In this document: piece after piece, positions 32,456-41,900 of the stretch | Layout: every line of letters begins with the position of its first letter | How positions within the stretch are numbered: the first letter of the stretch is position 1 | NCBI GenBank assembly: GCA_964550635.1 | Contig: CAZJZV010000008.1 | Span: forward strand, 3,948 to 67,947 | DNA: 64,000 bases | Source: RGIG4097 sp964550635 | GTDB lineage: Bacteria; Bacillota; Clostridia; Christensenellales; CAG-917 | Reading direction: 5' to 3' | Made by a program: the position numbers and the translations under genes | The notes under the pieces: generated by a model | What the model saw: only the letters and a program-made list of their open reading frames with translations | The model's database searches: none | Told to the model about the DNA's origin: nothing

Positions 32456-34051
32456 ATGATACTAGAAAAAATCCGCGACCTATACGTTCAGGCGCGCGAA
32501 CTAGCAAAAACGGGTAATAATTCCAATAGCCTTATCGTGATAAACAATATCACGGAAATTTCTAACTACGTAAAGGAACTTTATGAGCAGAGTACCAATA
32601 TGGAGCGCATAAAGTGCAGAGCGCAATACGAGGGTTTTGACAACGTCGTCAATATCATCAAAGTTTGCGGACTAAAGGATGAAAGAGTAAGGGCGTTTTT
32701 CGGGCTTGCACCGTCATCCGCGCACGCTCCGTCGTTCTCCGATATATTGAACGGCAACGTTCCTCAAACACCTCAAAATGCGGGTTCTAACACGGCAAAA
32801 CCGAGTGCAAACGGTGTTGGCGCACCTGTCGCAAAAAGCAAAAAGCCCGCCAATCAACCGAAAATCGGCGCCGTTGCATCGGGAGCTGATAGCACTTTCG
32901 ACGACGGTAAAATAAATCCTAAATACACCCCCGATAGCCTTGACGACTTCATAGGTCAAGAGCGTGTGGTTAGGGAACTGAAACGCGAAATCAAAATCGC
33001 GAAAACAAACGGACGTCATAACCTTGACAATATCCTGTTGTTCGGCAATCCCGGACTCGGGAAAACCACTCTTATGAAATTGATTGCGGCGGAGTTGGGC
33101 GCGGAATACGAGCCTTTCGACTGCTCGCAAATGGGCAACACGCAACAAACGTTGAAGAAGATGCAAAGCTTTCTCATCCGCGTGTCCAAAATCAATAAGC
33201 CCGTCGTCATCGCATTCGATGAAATACATATGTTGAGTCGCGAATTGCAGTCCGCACTTTTGACATTGCTCAACGATAGAGTGTTCGTGTCGCCGCCCGA
33301 CTTGAACGGTAATATCAAACGAATACCGATTGAAAACTTCACTTTCATCGGCGCGACGACCAACGACGAAGGCGTCCTGCCCACGATAAAGAACCGTTGC
33401 TTGGGACTCACGTTCCAACTTGTCGACTACACGAACGACGAGCTCAAACGTATATATAGGAATAAGGTCGCGTCCAAGGGCTTGACCATATCCGACGACG
33501 CAATCGAAGTTTGTATTCCGAGAAGTCGCGGTGCAATCCGCTACGTCAATTCCTTTGTCGACGGACTCGATAAGGCGCTCTATAACGACGACGGTATGCG
33601 TACCTCCTTCCATATCGACCTCGACGTCGCTCTCGCATACTTTGAGAAGAAAGGCATCGACCCCATGGGGCTCACCGATAAGGACCTTGAAATCCTGCAT
33701 ACCCTCGAAGAAACGGACGGTATGGGCGTGGATGTTCTCGCCGCAAGAGTCGGCTTGGATTCGAAAAAGTATCAATCAGAGTACGAAAAATATCTCATCA
33801 AGATAGGGTTCATCGACGTGAACGGCAAAGGTCGCACTCTTACGGATAGAGCATTGCGCTATCTCAACGCAACGGGCGGGGATGATGACGGCGAAGTCGC
33901 ACCCGATTGCCCCGACGAAACCGACAACAACGGCGGTTGCGACGATTCTACCATCGACACAACCCCCGAAACGGCCGAACAAGATCAACCAGAAACCTCT
34001 TCGGACAACGACGTCCCGAAAGACATCATCGACGACCTATTCGGCGACTAA
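32456..34051 (+). CDS. RuvB-like AAA ATPase with N-terminal MIT-like domain
   Basis: A 531-residue protein. Residues about 1-75 are a helical bundle (EKIRDLYVQARELAKTGN start) like the MIT-like domains of the two preceding products, followed by a Pro/Ala/Asn-rich linker to about 155. The rest is a RuvB-type motor: DFIGQERVV (164-172), Walker A GNPGLGKTT (197-205), Walker B IAFDEIHML (252-260), sensor 1 GATTND (299-304), arginine finger region KNRC (Arg314), sensor-2 RSRGAIRY, and a RuvB-like winged-helix domain with YEKYLIKIGFI. The true Holliday-junction RuvB is about 340 residues and has no such N-terminus, so this is a paralogue with a new job. The acidic C-terminal tail is Asp/Thr/Pro-rich. 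Gap to the protease gene is seven bases. Confidence 0.78.
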   Translation: MILEKIRDLYVQARELAKTGNNSNSLIVINNITEISNYVKELYEQSTNMERIKCRAQYEGFDNVVNIIKVCGLKDERVRAFFGLAPSSAHAPSFSDILNGNVPQTPQNAGSNTAKPSANGVGAPVAKSKKPANQPKIGAVASGADSTFDDGKINPKYTPDSLDDFIGQERVVRELKREIKIAKTNGRHNLDNILLFGNPGLGKTTLMKLIAAELGAEYEPFDCSQMGNTQQTLKKMQSFLIRVSKINKPVVIAFDEIHMLSRELQSALLTLLNDRVFVSPPDLNGNIKRIPIENFTFIGATTNDEGVLPTIKNRCLGLTFQLVDYTNDELKRIYRNKVASKGLTISDDAIEVCIPRSRGAIRYVNSFVDGLDKALYNDDGMRTSFHIDLDVALAYFEKKGIDPMGLTDKDLEILHTLEETDGMGVDVLAARVGLDSKKYQSEYEKYLIKIGFIDVNGKGRTLTDRALRYLNATGGDDDGEVAPDCPDETDNNGGCDDSTIDTTPETAEQDQPETSSDNDVPKDIIDDLFGD

Positions 34052-34074
34052 AAAACCAAAGGGAGAGATTACAA

Positions 34075-34890
34075 ATGAAACAAACTAAAATCAGAACAAA
34101 AATCGACTTGTTGAAAGCACTCGACAACCTTACAAAAGTCGATAACGAGTATTTGCCTGTCAATTCAGACAAGTATAAAAAAGTGAAAGAACACAAAGAT
34201 CTGATACAACTTATCGCTACCGGTTTGCCAAAAACGGCGGATATAAGCGATTTGAGTTCGCTTGACTTCGGCGAGCAGTCGCTTGAAGAATACGTAAAAA
34301 ACAACAGCGTCGAAACAGTCGAAAAAAGGCTCATCTCGATTGAGAGCGACATAAACACAAGAACGTCGCAATATGCCAATACGTATTTTGAAAAAAAAGA
34401 AGCTGATAAAAAGAAAGAAGACGTTGTAATTTTTGGCGAAGATCTTATTGAGGTTTATGATACAATGCAAAGTCGGAACCATAAGAGGCTCATTGCCTTT
34501 GCCGTAGTTTTCATAGTATCCTCTGTAATTTTCGCGGCGGCGGCAATATGCTTGTTGATTGATTCAATAAAATGTTTTTTGGGAGAGAGCGGAGTGACGA
34601 TTTGTTCCGCTATTTGCACCGTCGCAGGTGTGGCAGATTTTATAAACGGTGGAGCGTTTTCTGTATATGAACGCATTGATGACAAGAAAAAGACCAAGGT
34701 CAACAATGAAGCCGCAAAATCATTAAAAACTAAAAACCCCGCTATTGCTTTTAGGGAAGTAAAGAATAGTATTATTATTGACGGCAAAGCGTGCGGTGTT
34801 ATTATTAATAAAACGGTGAACAATGGAGGGGAAAATACAAATGAAAATAATGAAAAAACTGGGCAAGATATTTCCACAACGAAAGAATAA
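34075..34890 (+). CDS. two-TM membrane protein of the ESCRT-like operon
   Basis: A 271-residue protein. The first 135 residues are charged and helical (probable coiled coil at about 80-130), followed by two membrane helices (about 138-162 and 172-190) and a cytoplasmic tail rich in Lys and Asn. No family was recognised. It could anchor the complex to the membrane. The start at 34075 has GGGAGAG upstream. Base composition becomes more A+T-rich within this gene. Its last 50 bases overlap the next gene. Confidence 0.65.
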   Translation: MKQTKIRTKIDLLKALDNLTKVDNEYLPVNSDKYKKVKEHKDLIQLIATGLPKTADISDLSSLDFGEQSLEEYVKNNSVETVEKRLISIESDINTRTSQYANTYFEKKEADKKKEDVVIFGEDLIEVYDTMQSRNHKRLIAFAVVFIVSSVIFAAAAICLLIDSIKCFLGESGVTICSAICTVAGVADFINGGAFSVYERIDDKKKTKVNNEAAKSLKTKNPAIAFREVKNSIIIDGKACGVIINKTVNNGGENTNENNEKTGQDISTTKE

Positions 34891-36340
34891 GAAGACGGAA
34901 GTTGAGTCTGCACAACAGGATAAAAATCTAGTTGGCGGTGAAGATAACGGCATCACTTTGAATGCGGTAGACACAGCGCAAACGAATGACGACTACTCTT
35001 GTCTTCGTCAGGTTGAAGATTATCAAGACGACCAATCAATAAGCGAAAGCGATAAAAAAACTGACGGCGTCGCAGATTTTTCTATAGTCGATGACTCTAC
35101 TGCTACTTTGGATGATGAACAACAAACTGATAGAAATACACAAGCAGCAAATAGCAGGTCGAAAGAAAACAACAAAGAGAACTCGTCATCACAGCCCAGC
35201 AATAATTCTAATGGTGACATTACTAATAGTGTTGTAATAGGGGGCAACCTCTTTGGATTGGCGCTGAATATTGTTCGAAATGGTGTTTCTAAACTGTGGG
35301 TAAAAAATAAAATTAAAGAGTCGGATAAGAAGAACGAAGTTGAGCGTGCGAAGCTTGAGACTCGAATAGATAAATATTTGCTTATTAAAATTGCGGAGAG
35401 CAAAGAAGAAATAATAAAAGAAATCAAGGGTGAATTAGATCAGCAAATAAAACACCATAATGATTTTGAGTCGGCAATTAAAGCGACGGTTGCTAATCTG
35501 TCGGATGCTTGGGGAAGATTTTCTGACGACATAATAAAACGACTTGAAAAAGTCGAAAATTTGGATTCTCAAGTTGCTAACGCAAGTAAAATCTTAGAAG
35601 AGCACAAAGTAAGAATTGATGCATTAGAAGGTCGGCAAATAGAATTCATGGAATATGCAATGGATTATATTAATTCATTGAAAAATTCTTTGGAAGAAGT
35701 CAGCAATAAAACTAACGAACTAGAAGAGGAAGTAAGACGATTAAAAGAAGAACTGGAACGGATAAAAAAACTTATCTCGTCGCAAAAGCTCGACCCTCGC
35801 TATGAAATTTGCCCTCGATGCGGATCATACCATTCGTTTGACACATACAAAAGAGGTGAAGAAGGAGAAAAACCATATTACATATGTGCAGTCTGTGGCC
35901 GAAAAGATAATGATGACGAAGATAATATTCAAATTATAAAGGACGATAAGAGTATAAATTCGGAACTTCACGTTCTAGCATCATCGGTATTGGATGATTC
36001 GATGAACAAACATGGTTTAACGAGTATAAAACGCGTGTTAGTCAAAAATAATATACAAAAAATTGGCACATCACAAGGTGGGAGCGCAATTAACAAATAT
36101 TATGGAAAATTGGAGGTTTTTTCTCTCAGCAATCCAAATGAGAAAGGTGAACCACATTATACATTGGGCAAAGGGCTGTTTGATTTTAGCAATAATCGGA
36201 AATGGATAAAACTATATGGAATGAAGTATGTGAAAACAATTGAAGACGGATGTTTTAAGGGCATAGAAAGAGGAAAAAGAGAAGCATTTTGGAAAAAATA
36301 CGGCTTCACACTTAAGCGCGAAGATAAGTATTTTTGCTGA
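34841..36340 (+). CDS. coiled-coil protein with a zinc ribbon
   Basis: A 499-residue protein: a basic start, a long polar, low-complexity region (about 20-128, Asp/Ser/Asn/Gln-rich), a short hydrophobic or amphipathic stretch (about 129-150), a long coiled coil (about 155-315), then a zinc ribbon with cysteines at 324, 327, 349 and 352 (CPRCGSYH and CAVCGRKD) and a C-terminal domain of about 130 residues of unknown fold that ends in KREDKYFC. The start at 34841 is set by GGAGGGG seven to ten bases upstream, inside the previous gene. Role unknown; the layout suggests a scaffold. Codon use is A+T-rich compared with 28.9-34.0 kb. Confidence 0.65.
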   Translation: MKIMKKLGKIFPQRKNKKTEVESAQQDKNLVGGEDNGITLNAVDTAQTNDDYSCLRQVEDYQDDQSISESDKKTDGVADFSIVDDSTATLDDEQQTDRNTQAANSRSKENNKENSSSQPSNNSNGDITNSVVIGGNLFGLALNIVRNGVSKLWVKNKIKESDKKNEVERAKLETRIDKYLLIKIAESKEEIIKEIKGELDQQIKHHNDFESAIKATVANLSDAWGRFSDDIIKRLEKVENLDSQVANASKILEEHKVRIDALEGRQIEFMEYAMDYINSLKNSLEEVSNKTNELEEEVRRLKEELERIKKLISSQKLDPRYEICPRCGSYHSFDTYKRGEEGEKPYYICAVCGRKDNDDEDNIQIIKDDKSINSELHVLASSVLDDSMNKHGLTSIKRVLVKNNIQKIGTSQGGSAINKYYGKLEVFSLSNPNEKGEPHYTLGKGLFDFSNNRKWIKLYGMKYVKTIEDGCFKGIERGKREAFWKKYGFTLKREDKYFC

Positions 36341-36353
36341 TTAAGGAGGAAAT

Positions 36354-36989
36354 ATGGATTTGTTGACAATAGTTTTGATAGTGGGACTATCGTGTATGAC
36401 AATGGCGTTTGTATGTGCCTTATGTGTGTGTGTTAAGCAGCATTGGAGTTTCGAATGCGAACAAAACGCATTGGCATCTGCACTCAATAATAAGGCTCGG
36501 CAAAAAGATTGCGCCAAAGGTGTTGCTCATTTGACTGCTGATGAATTGATCGCGCAAAAAAACGAAGAAATTGCATCTCTCAATGATATGATAGCAAAAT
36601 ATGAAGAAGAACATAGGCGCAACGTCGAGGTGGAAAAGAAGCTAGAAAAGCACTACGGCGATGCAGGCATTTCTTTAAGCAATTTGATTGGATATACCGA
36701 AGACTGTAGAAAAACGCTTAAACATGATTATATTGAAAGAGGAGTAGAATATTCTTGTGATGATATTGATTATGTTTTAAAAGCAATTTTGAGAGAAGAA
36801 ATTTGTATTGTTGAAAGATTGCCCAATTATTATCCACAAATAGGGGAGAAAATTGATTGCGCGTGCATGGAAGAAGTCGGGGAGAAAAATTATGGTTACA
36901 TAACTCAAATTGTGGAACCCGGGAAAAAATGTGGAACTTTCGTGGTTCGCAAAGCAAAAGTAAAAACAGAAAGGAGAATACAAGAATGA
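36354..36989 (+). CDS. membrane-anchored GrpE-like protein
   Basis: A 211-residue protein with one N-terminal membrane helix (about 3-28), a charged coiled coil (about 60-100), a helical middle, and a C-terminal stretch (about 160-205) whose wording, QIGEKIDCACMEEV then GYITQIVEPGKKCGTFVVRKAKVKT (given here in two parts), follows the beta domain of GrpE, the nucleotide-exchange factor of DnaK. The following gene is Hsp70-like and overlaps by four bases, so the two form a chaperone and exchange-factor pair. Assignment rests on pattern and context and needs a profile search. AAGGAGG precedes the ATG. Confidence 0.55.
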   Translation: MDLLTIVLIVGLSCMTMAFVCALCVCVKQHWSFECEQNALASALNNKARQKDCAKGVAHLTADELIAQKNEEIASLNDMIAKYEEEHRRNVEVEKKLEKHYGDAGISLSNLIGYTEDCRKTLKHDYIERGVEYSCDDIDYVLKAILREEICIVERLPNYYPQIGEKIDCACMEEVGEKNYGYITQIVEPGKKCGTFVVRKAKVKTERRIQE

Positions 36990-38782
36990 AACAAATTATT
37001 ACGATAGGCATCGACATTGGCACTCAATACTGCAGTGCAGGTTATGTTTTGGATAATGAATATCATCAAATTGATTTTGCCAACTGTCCGTATGGAATTC
37101 CGACAACGGTATGTTTAAGAAGCGCCGATGCCAATGAAAAAGAAAACATTGTAGAGCAGCATGATGGCAAAAAATACGTAGTGGAATCAGGCACAAATGC
37201 GGTTGATAAAATAGATACAGACTATTCTAATGGGAGCGTATATATATTATCGCCTTCACAATCGATAAAAACGCTCATGAGAAAAAATGTGAAACAAGTA
37301 AAGTTATTTAATAATATCACGTCACTAGATGAAGATTTCGAAACTAAAGAATTAGTATATAACTTTATTTGGCATGTAGTAGATAAAATAATAGATAAAT
37401 TCCGCGCTAATGGAATTAATTTAAACGATTATAAATTAGTCGTCAATATGGGCTATCCGGGGAAAGATGAGTTAAATTCCAACGAAGAAGAAAACTACAA
37501 GAATGAGATTGCACGCATAGTAGGCAGTGCGTTTAATTTAAAGGTAGACGGAGCAAATGTAGAGGTTAAAGCTATAAGCGAAGCAGCGCTAGCGGCAGAT
37601 TTGCTAAAAAATATCTGCTTGGAAAATAATGGATCGCCGAAACAAAAAGTTTGTACAATTGACGTGGGTGCTGGAACTACCGATTTGGCTTTTTTGAAAT
37701 TGGATGAAAAAACACACAAATATTTGTGTGAAGGTCAAACGACATGCAATTTTGGGGGGAAAAGCATCGATCTAGTTCTCGGGGATCAAAGCCTGGAATG
37801 GGAACGAGAAAATGGAGGCATTCATAAAGGCGAATTAAATCCCGCTCACCTTCGTCCGGATACTATAGCAAAACGCAAAAAATGGATTTTCACCGGAAAT
37901 GCCGAAGATGGTAAGATAACTGGTTATGATAATATATATCTCAGTAAGAAAATTGGTGAGTATATTGAAAACGATACTATTGTTACAGAAGAACGTGATT
38001 TGGGCACTTTAAAAACCAAATTTGAAAAATTTATAGAAGAAATTACAATAGAAGTAAAAAATAATGAGGCAGACGTCGCATTTGTTTTATTGGGCAATTC
38101 CAGTCATTTGTCTTATATCAGAGATATGATTGAGGAAACAGTGAAGCGTAAATTGAGCAATCTAATGGTGAAGGTAGACATTTCATTTTTGGAAGATGCA
38201 TTAAAGAACACGCCGTTGAATTATATAAACAATTCAAATTTTATTGCCAGAGCGGCTGCCGGTTATGAAAATGATATGATAACTACTAATTGTTATGCAT
38301 TTAGTTATTATAACAAAGAAAAGAATGAAAATGGTTATAAAATAATTTCGAGCAAGGGAAATCTAAAAGGATCTTATTATGACACCGAGGCGGACTATAT
38401 GGTTAATAAGGAAAACAACGAATGTGATTTCGAGGTTGGCGGAACAGTGTATAGCATTAAAATACTAGAAAGCGAAGCAATGCAAAAAGCAAATGTTGGC
38501 AAGGATTTTTATTATTTAAAGGGGAGCGTACAACCTAAAAACGTAGACATTGATAAAGAAAATATAAAATATTATAAGCCAACACTAAAGGGAAAGGGCT
38601 TGAGATACAACGTAGGGTGCAGTATTGACGATCAGGGAAAATTAAGTATATGCGTCTTCGCTAATGATAATGACAAAAAGACAAGCGAGGAGAGAAAGAA
38701 TTTTTTGGAAAAAGCGATTAAAACGGCAGACGCACACGGTAATCTTAGCCGTTGGTTCGAATTAAAAAATTACAAAGTATAA
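36986..38782 (+). CDS. divergent Hsp70/actin-fold ATPase
   Basis: A 598-residue protein of the actin-like ATPase superfamily. Phosphate-1 motif IGIDIGTQYCSAGYV is at residues 5-19, phosphate-2 CTIDVGAGTTDLAF at about 225-238, and a GNSSHLSYIR adenosine-type motif at about 371-380. The ATPase half is that of Hsp70 proteins, but the C-terminal part is not a normal DnaK substrate-binding domain and has no recognisable lid. It starts within the GrpE-like gene stop (ATGA overlap) with AAGGAG upstream, and is the last gene of the unit. A plasmid-segregation ParM-like role was considered; the GrpE-like partner favours a chaperone. Confidence 0.7.
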   Translation: MKQIITIGIDIGTQYCSAGYVLDNEYHQIDFANCPYGIPTTVCLRSADANEKENIVEQHDGKKYVVESGTNAVDKIDTDYSNGSVYILSPSQSIKTLMRKNVKQVKLFNNITSLDEDFETKELVYNFIWHVVDKIIDKFRANGINLNDYKLVVNMGYPGKDELNSNEEENYKNEIARIVGSAFNLKVDGANVEVKAISEAALAADLLKNICLENNGSPKQKVCTIDVGAGTTDLAFLKLDEKTHKYLCEGQTTCNFGGKSIDLVLGDQSLEWERENGGIHKGELNPAHLRPDTIAKRKKWIFTGNAEDGKITGYDNIYLSKKIGEYIENDTIVTEERDLGTLKTKFEKFIEEITIEVKNNEADVAFVLLGNSSHLSYIRDMIEETVKRKLSNLMVKVDISFLEDALKNTPLNYINNSNFIARAAAGYENDMITTNCYAFSYYNKEKNENGYKIISSKGNLKGSYYDTEADYMVNKENNECDFEVGGTVYSIKILESEAMQKANVGKDFYYLKGSVQPKNVDIDKENIKYYKPTLKGKGLRYNVGCSIDDQGKLSICVFANDNDKKTSEERKNFLEKAIKTADAHGNLSRWFELKNYKV

Positions 38783-38800
38783 TATATGTGTTTAATTAAG

Positions 38801-38830
38801 CAAAAAACCGTCCGAGAGGGCGGTTTTTTT
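38801..38830 (+). terminator. terminator of the ESCRT-like operon
   Basis: ACCGTCC / GGGCGGT stem with a GAGA loop, flanked by A-run and T-run. Confidence 0.85.
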
Positions 38831-38883
38831 GTGGGGGGAAATGGTGGGGGAAAGGGGAATCCTTTTCCTGTTTTTTTGTATGA

Positions 38884-38910
38884 AAAAGGCTCGTCGGGGA
38901 CGAGCCTTGG
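38884..38910 (-). terminator. terminator of the giant lipoprotein gene
   Basis: Perfect AAGGCTCGTC / GACGAGCCTT stem with a three-base loop (38886-38908); T-run follows on the minus strand. Confidence 0.85.
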
Positions 38911-38932
38911 GGTGTTGGGGGATGAGGATTGA

Positions 38933-41900
38933 TTATTCGTTGTAGTCCTCGTATTTGTCGCGTTTTTCGGTGATTGCTTCGGTGTTGGTTTCGGCAAGCA
39001 CTTTGTCTTTCGCGGGTTTGCGGTACTTCTTGACGAAGAACACGATTACGACGGCGATGGTTGCGACTGCGATGATGATCGAAGGAATCATCCAAGCAAG
39101 GTTGACGAGATTGAAGGAACTTGCTTCGGGAGTTTCGGTGGTGTCGTCGACTTTGGTTTCGGTGTCACCGGTTTGGGATGCGGGTTTGACTTCGCGCACT
39201 TTGACGGTGGAAGCAAGGGTGCCTGCATCTGCTTGCGCCTTCATATTGTCGTAGACTTCTTCGGTCACGGTTTCGAAGGTGATAGCGTCGAACATTGCGT
39301 AACCGCTTGAGAGTTTGGTTTCGTCGTCCGCGTCGTAGTCACCGAGTTGGAGTTTGAGAGTTGCGGAAGTGACCTTATCGTCGAGAGTCTTGACGTAGAA
39401 GGTGTATTCCGTCCAGCCTTCAGCCTTGATACCTTCGAAGACGAGCGGATTTTCGCTATCGTTTGCGGAGCCGAGATAGAACTCAACGCTTGCGCCTGCG
39501 CCGGTTGCTTTGAACGTACGCACGTACACGCTTACCTTATAGAAGGTTTCCGCATTGAGAGTGTAACTGTTGCTGGTGTAGAGATAAGAGCTGGGCGCGG
39601 TGTTGTTGATGACAAGGAAGTTCTTTCCGATGACGGAAGAAACGTCGTTGCCGTTCGCATCCTTCATTGAGAGCAAATCGCTTGCGGAGATGTAGTTTGC
39701 CTTCATATCCGCGTACATTTCGCGTTTTTGGAGAATGGTTTCGATTTCCGCATCGGTCTTGCCGGGGTAGGTTGCCTTTGCGCTATCGATGTCGCTTTGC
39801 TCGATCTTGTAGTTGCTTTGCTTATAGGTCTTGCCGAAGAGAGAGACGGTTTGTCCCATTTCGCTCAAGATGTCCTTGTAGAGATCGTCTTCAAGGTCTG
39901 CGGAGTCGATATCGTGTTTGGGAAGTGCGCTTGCATCCGCATAGATGACGCCGCCCTTGGTGTCGGAAGCGGATTGTTCGGTGTCTGCGGATCCCGACCA
40001 ACCGGAAGGAGTGGAGAGTTCGCTTCTGGACGCTACGTTATCGGAAGCGGTGTCGAAACCGTCGGTAAGGTAGGTGATCTTTCTATCGACGTTATTGTTG
40101 AGAGAAAGCGCGTTGAACTCATCGTCGGTCATGGTGGTGAGAGTGACGTTGTCGAACAAGACGATACCGGAAGACGCTTCGTCCGCGACGTCGCCGAGAT
40201 CGCCGGAGATTGCTTGGTCGTAGCCAATGCCGAGGCGGAGTTTCAAGGAAGAAACGCTGGTCAAACCGACTTGGATATAGAAGGTGTATTCAGTCCAATC
40301 GGTGGAACCGACGGTCTTGACTACGAAGTTGGTGTTTTCTGCGATACTACCGCTCGAACCGCCGGTGAGATAGATACTGAAAGTGGTTGCTTCCAAGGTC
40401 TTAACCCACACGCTGAGTTTGTAGTTGTTGTTTGCGGAAGCGGAGAAGGTGCCGGACGCAAAGGAGCGGGTGTACTTCTTGCCGTTGAGTCCTGCAAACG
40501 CAAGGACGTAAGGTGCGCCGATGCGTTCCGCATTCTCGAAGTAGGTGTCGTCTTCCGCACCGTAGAGAGTGTTGAAGGACGTTGCGACGGAGTCGCCGAA
40601 CAACGCTTTGATTTGTTCGCTTGCGTCGTAGTAGTTGTCGTTGTCCGCTTGTTTGTCGAGTTTTACGATACCTGCAACGAGATTTGCATCGTCCTTGTAG
40701 GTTTCTTTGTAGGTGTTGGTGTCGTCCGTGTCGTCGCCGTTGGGCTTGTAGGTGGAGTCGTTGATGGTCCAGTTGGAAGGCACGCCTGCGTAGTTATTCT
40801 TCGCAAGGTCGCCTTGAGCGACGTTACCGTCCGTCCACTTGGTGTCCGAAACGTTGAAGTTGGAGAAACTGCCGTTGGTGAAGGACGGGGAGGTGGATGC
40901 CGCGGAAGACGCAAGGCTTACTGCCTTGACGGTGTTGCCGGTGGAGACGTCCGCATAATCGTCGTATTCGATTTCGGTCATGCTGATATTGGACACGAAC
41001 GCTACGCCGTTTGCAAGGGTGGAAGAGGACCAACGATTGCCGGTGCCGTAGGTGATGCGCAAAGAGAGGTTTTGTGCTTCGAGTTCGTTGCCTTTCACGT
41101 AGAAGGAGTATTCCTTCCAAGTGGTGGTTTCGACGTTGTCATCGTCGTAGGTGGAAGTGTTGATGAGAGTGAAGGAAGACTTGTCGTTGCCTTCGCCGTC
41201 AACGAGACAGATATAAACGCCGGAAGTGGACTTGATACCTACCGTCTTAACCCAGAGAGAGATGCGATAAGTGCCGTTCTTGGAGACCGCAAATTCGTCG
41301 GTTTCAAAGAGGAAGTAGGAGTCCGCCGCGTTGGACTTGAACATAAGGGCGCGTTCGCTTTCGATTGCGTAAGGGGTGCCCGGGTGTTCGACGCCGTATT
41401 GAGTGAAGTTTGCATCTGCGGCAAGGCTGACTACGCCTGCGGTAACGTCGACGACGGGAAGAGTATCGTCGTTGCCGATTTCGTCGAGAAGGCTACTTGC
41501 AGAGAAGCCTGCGGGGGTGCCGAGAGTGTTGTTGTCGTAATCCGCCGCATTGTCCGAAACGTTTTGGAAGTTTGCGGAGATTGCGCTACCGTCGAAAAGG
41601 TTGACGGTGGAGAGGTCCACTTTTGCGTATCTTGCGGAGCTATCGCTTTCAAGGTCGACTTCGTAGTCGGTGAGTGCGCCTACGTTCGTCCACGCGTCTT
41701 CGGTGATTTCTGCAAGGTTGACTTCGTCAAAGAATGCCCAACCGGTTGCGAAAGTGCCGTTGGATTTGTAAGTGGTTTGGTTTTCGTTGAATTTGGTTGC
41801 GCTCTCGTATTCGGTATAGGTCACCGTGGAGTTGTCGTAGGTGTTGCCGGTGCCGAGCCACAAGGACATTGCGTAAGAAGTGTTCTTATATTGATTGCCC

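Noticed and set aside
28898..38782. Anti-phage defence island as the first explanation of the nine-gene operon
   Set aside because: AAA ATPase plus protease sets do occur in defence, but there is no nuclease, sensor or toxin domain, and the first two products fit membrane-polymer subunits better. It remains a secondary possibility.
36986..38782. ParM-like plasmid segregation actin
   Set aside because: The protein is longer than ParM, its ATPase motifs read as Hsp70, and the partner gene resembles GrpE instead of a DNA-binding adaptor.
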